The notes below the pieces were generated by a model. It did no database searches. It worked only from the letters and a program-made list of their open reading frames with translations, and had not been told where the DNA came from. Made by a program: the position numbers and the translations under genes. A stretch of DNA of 64,000 bases, taken from Prosopocoilus inquinatus. Its lineage: Eukaryota > Arthropoda > Insecta > Coleoptera > Lucanidae. The DNA lies in the NCBI GenBank assembly GCA_036172665.1, contig CM069874.1:52558707-52622706 (forward strand). The letters run 5' to 3'. Below are positions 57,365 to 64,000 of this stretch, piece by piece. Position 1 is the stretch's first letter. The number at the start of each line of letters is the position of its first letter.

Positions 57365-57853
57365 CATTTATAAATAATCCGAGAACGTAAGTTCACTACA
57401 AGGAGTTCTTACAACTGAAATTTATTAATTGCTAAAGTTCAAGCAAGAAATTTCCAATTATTATTTTTATCTAATGAAAATTTAACTCCACTAATCCTTC
57501 AATTTATTTTCAACATTTAATCGATATCTTGGGAACTGTTGAATATCGGCTAATGATGTTTAACTGATTTTTGCAAACACGTGCCTTACGTTTTTTAATA
57601 TTCAATCGTATTTTGTCGAATTAAGAAAAAAATAAGTAACACTAGAGGCTAAAACATTTTCATTAACAAATCATTAGCGTTGGATATCGATTAGATGTTG
57701 AAAATAAATTAAGAATTAATAAAGTTAAATTTTCATTAGATAAAAATTATATTTTGAAGTTTTTATTTGAATAGTAATTATGTATACCTATATTTCATTT
57801 CAACTGTAAGCAGTTTTAGTAGCGAACTTATGTTCTCGGATCACTCATAAATG
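57365..57853. mobile_element. foldback element, about 175-bp arms
   Basis: CATTTATAAATAATCCGAGA is mirrored by TCTCGGATCACTCATAAATG. The arms continue inward (57365-57540, 57660-57853), including AACTTTATTAATTC and ATCGATAT blocks. No ORF. Confidence 0.7.
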
Positions 57854-59608
57854 GCAATATTTCCTCGAGATTTAATAGAGAAACGTAATTGTGCCCTTTC
57901 CTTTTTGTTTAATTTCTTGAAAGATGGTTCTTCACCTTCACTCGATGTAGGAAGCTCCGTAGGTCTTTCTTCACTAAACTAAACAAACTTTATGCTAAAT
58001 GAAATTGCCTTTCTAAGAAAATATGGTAACGCATTGTGAATAAAATTCGATTTCGAGAACATTGCATCCAAAATCTACTACAATTCACGTAAAAATAAGA
58101 ACAAGCTTAAATTAATTCTCCGTTTACACTATCCAGACAGTTTGATATATTTAAATGTTTTAAAATGTGTCTTTTACGTTTGATTGTATCGATTTTGATG
58201 TTTCCTTGATAGGAAATTCATTTGCAAAAATGTGTCTATTGGTGACATGGGAAAGGTTGCTAAAACAAATTCTTCGTTGAATTACCAGCATATTAGCAGG
58301 TAGTAGCAGAAGAATTTCTTGTTTTCGTAAAACGCGTGGATGCAGGAATCAGATTGAAAAAAAATATTCGATACGTTTCTTTACGTATTTTTGTAATATT
58401 CGATTAAACTTTACTTTTAATTCTTGAAAAAAAAATAATTTTCATTTGCAGTTTTAATGTTAAAATATGCTCACAAATTAATTTGAAATTATTCATATCT
58501 GTACTAGAAGACTCCATTGTTAGGATTAATTGTCAAAATTACTTAGATTTTTTTTCAGTTGAGTATATAAGATAACATTCATAGAATCGTAGAAGTCACT
58601 ATGGCAAACGGTCCTTGAACTTTCAAAAACTATATCATAAATAATTATAAAAAACAGAGAAATCAAAGAAATAGGGATTTTATTTACTTTTTAGATATTA
58701 ATTGGTGAGTACTGAAACCTTTTTGTCCCTTAAAAAATATATTACATTTTCGATTTTTGTCCATAGTTTGACGCACTGTGCATCGGTACTATTTTATCCT
58801 CGCTTTAGTTATAAAGAAATCCGAGATCTTATGTAAAAGAGGCATTGCACCAGAAATGTGAAGAATCCTTACATCCCTGATCGTAAGAGTTAAATGCCAA
58901 ATACCCATTGACTGCTTCACATCTTGAGCAAAACTGAGAATATCAAAAATCCTATTAAAATTTTGTCTAATATGCCCAACAATTCCAAATTACAACAAGT
59001 GCTATTTTTAGCCACACTAATGTTGCTCACCGGCTCTGTCCTGTTTGGTTGACGCAAAAAGTTAAAAAACAATCAATAACAAAAATTTGTCCTGCATGGC
59101 GAGACCTTTTTGACGGTCACTTGTATACATATAAAAATTATCAGCGTATGATCACAAGAAAGTTGTAAAATTATTACAAAACGTGAAAAAGTTGTCAAGT
59201 ACGTACAAGTAATCATCGAGACTGCAAAAATGGAGTCCGGCCACCTACATGATCCTAGTCTGCCTCTAAGGAAAAGGGAAATCGATTAGTGACTGCACAA
59301 ACATCAAAACGGAGGACACGCTCTTAATTTTTAGCCTACGATTGGCCGGCGGTTTTTATGTCGTCATCAAGCAAGGTTTATGAGCATCTCACATCTAGAA
59401 GGTAGAGCGAAAGCTGTAAAATAATGCGACGAGAATCGATGGATATCGGCTGTAACAATAAAAGCGCAAAAGCTGCAACGTTCCCAAACACACTGCCAGA
59501 AAAGGAAACTAAAAAAATAAAACACAAAACAAGAAACAAGAAACTAAGATTGAAGTTGGTATGCTTCATTTAAAAAAAAAAACGGCTTATTAAATTTATT
59601 AAATCATA

Positions 59609-59650
59609 GCTGAAGTTGGTTCTTGTCTGATGAAAATTGTAAGTACGAAA
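59609..59650 (+). repeat. short repeat TGAAGTTGGTTCTTGTCTGA, copy 1
   Basis: It matches 63455-63498 (GAAGTTTGTTCTTGTCCGAT, GAAAATAGTAAGTAC). The second copy lies next to the Penelope-related segment, so both may be pieces of that element. Confidence 0.45.
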
Positions 59651-59733
59651 TTAACTTAAATCATAGCATTTGACTTGAGACAAGCTTTCTAAAATTTGTA
59701 AAATACTCTTGGTATCAGAAAACGCAAAATATA

Positions 59734-60203
59734 TTGGGTGATTCAAAATAAGTGTCCGACCCATCAACCATAGGTAATACACAGAAAAAGAAAACAAAAA
59801 GTCTATATGCACAGGGGATCTAATATCTACAGTTTTTGAGATAAAATGCAGTGAAGATTCAGATATAAATTTGTTGATGGTCACTAGTTCAGCTGTATTA
59901 CGTCACAAGAGCAATGAACTCGTGTGGTATAGAACGAAACACTAGTTTACCTTGATATGAAACTGTAAAACGTTTTCATTTATGGCTTTCTGCGGAAAAA
60001 AATGTATAATCTGCAATTCATTCATTCGAATTTCGGACTTGTATATGTATATATATAAGAAATAAAACATGATTTCCATTTTGGATTCAAAGGAAGTTGA
60101 TTTTTGAAATGTCTCTGATAGATTTATTTCTTGCAATTTCGCACTTGCATGACCATAGTGAATACGCTCCTATCGGGTCGGATACTTATTCTGAAACACT
60201 TTG
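59734..60203. mobile_element. MITE with GAATAAGT(A/G)TCCGACCC ends, 470 bp
   Basis: GGGTGATTCAAAATAAGTGT then CCGACCC at the left and GGGTCGGATACTTATTCTGA then AACACTTTG at the right, each beside TA (59732-59733, 60204-60205). The terminal repeats are about 30 bp with mismatches. No coding sequence. Confidence 0.65.
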
Positions 60204-60626
60204 TATTATCTATTCGTTCACTATTTGTCATAGTAATAGGCTGCAATTTTGAGTTAATAGGCCGGCTATCATGTTAAATTAGACAAACTTAATTTGTTGT
60301 CATTATAGCATACGTCAAGTTGTTATAATACAAATCATATACATACTTAGATTAACCGGAAATACGGGTATTGTCAATTCTGAACTTTAAGTAGCATGCT
60401 GCTGATTCTATGGATGAATTTGTGATGGAAAGAAAATTTTGCAACGTTGCCTAATTCGAAACACCCTTAGAACCCAACTCGACCTGACATTCATTACTAC
60501 AAACAAATCATTCCCAATTTCCGCTGACGTAAATCCGTGACAATTTCCCTTCATCGATTAAAATTTCTTAAAATTTTGTTGTGCAGATTTTCTTTGTCTG
60601 TATCATTTACATTTTAGTTAGCGGAT

Positions 60627-61380
60627 AAGGTTGGCAAAACTGATATTGCATCTAGCAAGTTGCCGCATTCCCATTTAAATCTGTATTACGAAACTTTTTC
60701 CACCGCAAAAGAAACTTGTGACGTCACACGAAACGTCTGTCTGTCACAGTGAAGTAAACAGATTGAGTTTTAATCTGTCTCCTAAAGCTTAATGTAATTA
60801 ACTAAAAATTGAGTCAATTCTTTAGTCTAATTGATCATTTAAAGTAAAAACTTGATTATTATACTCAACAGAATTTTTCACGTGATGTGACGGAATGAGT
60901 TACGTACGCAAACCTTCCTATCGCGCGATTCGAACGAGCTATCCCCGCTCTCGATTGTAACGGGAAACGAACACTCATTGACAGAGAAGTGTGCGGAAAA
61001 TAAATGAGTATGTCATATGCGGTACTCGGTATCTGCGTCAGGCATTGTTTCGAGGTAAAGTGAAAACAAACGTGATTTTCTTTAACTGGTATATGAAACA
61101 TTTGAGTTTGAATCAATTAGGAAGCAAGTACGCAGTTTTTCAACTTAAAATCCATCTTAGATTGTAGATATTTACCATAAGCAGCGTATAAACGTAAAAA
61201 GTCAGTTTTAATATTTTTTGCAAATACAGAGTTTTGCGTTTGATGTACTCAAATACTTAATAAGTCCAACGGTCGCACTTGTTACTTTTAGTATGGTAGG
61301 GGGTACAGTTCCTCGCCTAGTGCCCATCCCTGATTTAAATCAAGGCAACCTCCTAATTCACAATCGACCTACCAACCTTG
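60627..61380 (+). mobile_element. CAAGGTTGG-ended element, long copy
   Basis: The ends AAGGTTGGCAAAACTGATAT and ATCGACCTACCAACCTTG frame 754 bp. Positions 60627-60930 match the reverse complement of 16417-16764, including GTGACGTCAC and CACGTGATGTGACG. The segment 60930-61320 is extra relative to the short copy: either a nested insertion or a part lost from the short copy. Confidence 0.5.
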
Positions 61381-61391
61381 TTAACGGTTAA

Positions 61392-61644
61392 GGGTATGAA
61401 TACGCCGAAGATGCTTCGCTGTTCACCCTCGATGTTTAGATCGCACTCGATACCGCGATATCATCTCGATGTAAAACGAATGTACAGTTTTAAATAGAAC
61501 CGGGCATATCGAAGACGAATAGTAACGCGCATCTTCAACATGCACGACTTCATTTAAATCTATGCGTTTGTTTTATATCGAGCTGTCGAGCGCGACCTAA
61601 ATATCGAGGGTGAACAGTGAGGCATCTTCGACATCTATTTACCC
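61392..61644. mobile_element. palindromic MITE, TAA target, 253 bp
   Basis: GGGTATGAATACGCCGAAGA is mirrored by TCTTCGACATCTATTTACCC, with TAA on both sides (61389-61391, 61645-61647). The arms continue through TGTTCACCCTCGAT / ATCGAGGGTGAACA. PIF/Harbinger type by target size. Confidence 0.75.
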
Positions 61645-62050
61645 TAATAAGGCCACAAAACAGATATTCAAATACAATAATTAATTAAACATTTTGAGAA
61701 TTTGAGTTATCCAGGAATCCCAAGTATTAATGAAATAGTGAAACATGAATCAAAACACTCAAAATAAAAATTTGTGTTTCTAAATTTAAAACTGCCACCA
61801 CGAAGAGCGAGCTATTCAAACTACTGTGCGTTTTTTTTTTTTTTGAAAACACCCCAAAGATGGGTTTGGAAACTTCGAACATGTCTTAAATAACTTTTCT
61901 TGCAAATCATTAATATGTATACAAATTAGCCAAAGAACAAATGTTAATGACCACAATGAACAAAAAAACAACTTTTTTTTTTTTAGAAATTTCTGGAAAT
62001 ATTCATTTTCAGAGTGCTACAATGTATTTATTGCGATGTTTTGACATTAA

Positions 62051-62175
62051 GGTGGGTTTCACACCAAAGGAGCATGCTACGTTCTTACTGCACGCTGCAT
62101 GCTATTAATTTTAAAACCTATGAAAACAGTCGACAATAATCACATAGCTGTAGCGTAGCATTCATGCGACCTGCC
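62051..62175. mobile_element. small MITE, GGTGGGTTTCACAC end
   Basis: GGTGGGTTTCACACCAAAGG and GCATGCTACG at the left are mirrored by CGTAGCATTCATGCGACCTG then CC at the right, next to TAA and TTAA. It is directly followed by the next MITE. Confidence 0.5.
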
Positions 62176-62177
62176 TT

Positions 62178-62430
62178 AAAGCTGTTCTCACTATCGTGCT
62201 AGCGGCTTGTAATGCACGGGCGCGGAAGGAGCTCTGCACGTGCTCGGCAAATAATGGAACCTATGAATTCAAATGAATTTCCCTTTGCCGAGACGGTGCC
62301 CAAATAATGAGGATGCAACTCCGGAAATGCACTTCAATTCATAGGCTACACTATCAGACGAGCACGTGCAGAGTCCGTTTCGAGCTCGTGCATTGCAGGC
62401 CGTTTGCGGGCTAGTGAGGATAGAGCCTTT
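62178..62430. mobile_element. palindromic MITE, TGTTCTCACTA ends, 253 bp
   Basis: AAAGCTGTTCTCACTATCGT is mirrored by GCTAGTGAGGATAGAGCCTT. The inner arms TGCACGTGCTCG and CGAGCACGTGCA pair too. The target is TTA on the left, unclear on the right. Confidence 0.65.
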
Positions 62431-62709
62431 TGCGACGTGCGACTTGGTTCATCGAACAAGTTCTATATTTTGCTATGCTACGTGACTTGTTTTTGGCAAT
62501 TTGTAGTCACTAGTGAATAGTGATGTAAAATAACGGTCATTTAAAATCATGACGTCATTTTGGTCCTTTAAGTATAAATGACGGTCATTTTGTCGTCATA
62601 ATCGCATATTAATTAAATAAACACAAATATTTACGAAACGAAACTTAAATCAAAACAACAAATGTTTACATACCCTTAGATACGAGGACAATTATTTCCA
62701 TAGGACTAA

Positions 62710-62837
62710 GGTTCTATTTTACAAATGCGGCTCAACTTTGAGCTGAGGCTTAAACCCTTAGCAATGATTATTTCAACAATTGTTGTGAAGGATTTAAGCT
62801 TTGGCTCAAAGTTAAACCGTCATTGTAAAACTGGGCC
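62710..62837. mobile_element. palindromic MITE, TAA target, 128 bp
   Basis: GGTTCTATTTTACAAATGCG is mirrored by GTCATTGTAAAACTGGGCC, with TAA at 62707-62709 and 62838-62840. The whole element is one imperfect hairpin. Confidence 0.75.
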
Positions 62838-63535
62838 TAAAGCGGAGCTTACAGTTGAACTCCAATTGAAAAACTGCTCTTAAACAGTTTCAAAAATTCT
62901 TACAGTTTACAGATAAGGCATACAACGAATAGCATACCCACAACTGAAATTAAAATCTTTTAATCTAAAGAGTCATTAAAATTTATCAAAGCCAGAACGG
63001 TCGTTGGTTCGGACGACGCTCGAATTAATTCTCTGTAATGGTCGGTATTCACTTCAGGTACTCCTTCAGTGCTACGGATACAATTCGACACCAAGCACCA
63101 CCAACGTTCGATTTAAAAAGTCTATAACCAAGTAACTATAAACATAAAGAACAATAAAAATTTTTCTATAATAAAAAATTATGTTTTGGTTTTAACTGAA
63201 AATAAGAAATCACTAAACATTAAAAAAAATGATTTTTGATGACATATTAAAACGCCATTACGTTGGCAACATCCAGTTTTGCCACTCATTTTGCCTTCGT
63301 CGTAATCAGATTTTTGTAAACGTAACGCTCTGGCGCCCAATTGAAACTGTTTTCAATCTAAACAGCTCGAATCTTCAATGCGGTTTGAAGACAATTTGAA
63401 TTGAACGATTAAAAAATCAAGTAGCTTGAATGAATTAAACAATGAAATTATAATTGAAGTTTGTTCTTGTCCGATGAAAATAGTAAGTACTAAGTTTTTT
63501 TAATCTCAAACCGGACAGAAAAATGAGGGGAAACA

Positions 63536-63577
63536 CACTCAACGTTTCGCTATAGATTTATAGCTTCGTCAGGAGTG
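63536..63577 (-). ncRNA. hammerhead-ribozyme-like motif of a Penelope-type retroelement
   Basis: On the minus strand: stem I CACTC/GAGTG (5 of 5 pairs), core CTGACGA, one extra A, stem II GCTATA/TATAGC with loop AATC, core GAAA, then a minimal two-pair stem III (AC/GT) and U at the cleavage position. Penelope-like elements are known to carry short type I hammerheads of this kind with very short stem III. The extra A between the core and stem II departs from the strict consensus, so activity is uncertain. Confidence 0.55.
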
Positions 63578-63707
63578 AAAAAAAGTAAATAAACAAGTTG
63601 TCAAGAGAAACAAGTCGTCAAGAGAAACGAAAAGGTAACATGATTTTTAAACTAAACTACGAGTTGTTCGGAATAAAAGTAACGAGAACTAATTAAAGCT
63701 ATTTTTT

Positions 63708-63713
<6 letters not shown>

Positions 63714-63754
<41 letters not shown>
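63714..63754. repeat. (TA)n microsatellite, about 20 units
   Basis: An uninterrupted TA dinucleotide run follows an A/T-rich tract. It directly abuts the open frame of the Penelope fragment. Confidence 0.9.
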
Positions 63755-63757
<3 letters not shown>

Positions 63758-63761
63758 ATTA

Positions 63762-64000
63762 GACAAACTTCGAATCATAAATACATATCTTTGCCTTATA
63801 TTGAACCATTACACAATACATTTAAACACATTTTCAAAAAACATAATTTAATTTTAGCCAGTAAATCTGTGAATAATTTAAATTTAATTTTTTCGAATTT
63901 AAAAACCAAATTACCGAAATTAAAACAACCTAACGTGGTTTATGAAATAAAATGTTCAAATTGTAATTCTGTTTATTTATACACGGTGGCCAGAAAAATG
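63762..64000 (+). pseudogene. Penelope-like element: RT C-terminal linker and start of GIY-YIG domain (cut by window edge)
   Basis: The frame read from about 63762 to the end is open. It contains YISLPYIEPLHNTFKHIFKK, NLNLIFSNLKTKLPKLKQPN and VVYEIKCSNCNSVYLYTVAR. This is the linker after the reverse transcriptase followed by the GIY-YIG nuclease start of Penelope-like retroelements, where the usual form is V(V)Y.I.C..C...YIG.T.RK. Here YIG is replaced by YLY, so a catalytic element is damaged. The (TA)n tract cuts it off upstream. The coding strand is plus, while the hammerhead-like motif at 63536-63577 reads on the minus strand, so two element pieces may be joined head to head. Confidence 0.75.

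Larger units (their letters stand above)
56546..58830. repeat. inverted pair framing 2.3 kb (GCACAGTGCGTC...TGGACAAAAATC)
   Basis: AAAGCGAGGAT, GCACAGTGCGTC and TGGACAAAAATC at 56573-56678 reappear inverted at 58752-58815 in the same order. The left copy has about 50 extra bases. These are probably the two ends of an old element. The interior carries 56773-57249 and 57365-57853. Confidence 0.5.
33021..64000. other. 31 kb without host genes: intergenic or first intron of kismet
   Basis: No frame here shows host-protein similarity that I recognise. The supported features are all repeats and mobile-element relics, listed separately. Stretches where I see only AT-rich sequence: 34870-35110, 38860-39890, 42515-43770, 45640-46465, 47970-48165, 54430-55260, 58835-59590, 60210-60620, 61650-62045 and 62845-63450. 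The block could be upstream intergenic DNA or, as in flies where kismet is large, a long 5' intron. Confidence 0.6.

Noticed and set aside
63714..63754. TATA-rich promoter
   Set aside because: It is a plain (TA)n microsatellite next to a retroelement fragment, with no initiator or gene downstream other than the relic.

Overview
The window looks like a piece of an insect nuclear genome. It is AT-rich and has introns with GT-AG boundaries. It carries one recognisable host gene, the fly kismet / vertebrate CHD7-CHD8 orthologue, on the minus strand, surrounded by mobile-element remnants. A beetle is plausible from the style of the repeats, but I cannot prove the order from sequence alone.

Host gene. 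kismet (kis) runs right to left. The coding sequence starts at 31974 in one giant exon (24829-31974, 2382 codons). This exon holds the low-complexity N-terminus, a Lys/Pro-rich basic block, two chromodomains and the whole SNF2 ATPase. Four small exons follow: 14547-14827, 10779-10868, 9824-10042 and 3867-4149. They encode the SANT/SLIDE-type DNA-binding region and an acidic linker. All splice phases fit and give 2673 codons inside the window. The C-terminus, including any BRK domains, lies beyond the left edge. A 52-nt piece of 5' leader (31975-32026) with four upstream AUGs precedes the start behind a good splice acceptor. A CpG-richer block at about 32480-33020 may be the promoter or first exon.

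Kismet introns (1-24828). They hold decayed LINE ORF1 and endonuclease pieces (0.9-3.1 kb), three copies of one dispersed repeat (3.4, 6.1 and 9.6 kb), several palindromic MITEs, a Mutator-like non-autonomous element with a 9-bp target duplication (15369-16180), a PIF/Harbinger MITE (16802-17351) and a 5.4-kb nest of insertions (18879-24253). In that nest, two 8-bp-TSD hAT-like elements and a TA-flanked element sit inside the arms of an older long-inverted-repeat element.

Upstream half (33021-64000). I find no host gene, only repeats. They include six or more long-inverted-repeat elements with TA target sites and ends starting CAGG, one with a broken IS630/Tc1/mariner-type transposase (49135-51459). 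There is a second Mutator-like copy in opposite orientation (39909-40735), nested PIF/Harbinger elements (46473-47965), a 2.2-kb hAT element with an 8-bp duplication holding a pogo/Tigger relic (52231-54422) and a cluster of small TAA/TTA-flanked MITEs (61.4-62.8 kb). At the right edge is a Penelope-like retroelement fragment beside a hammerhead-ribozyme-like motif.

The most distinctive pattern is a shared two-part terminus in many unrelated-looking long-TIR elements. Each has an outer CAGGGTG-like end next to TA and, 150-500 bp inside, an inward copy of the motif TGGAACACCCTGTATA followed by TTTTTA.
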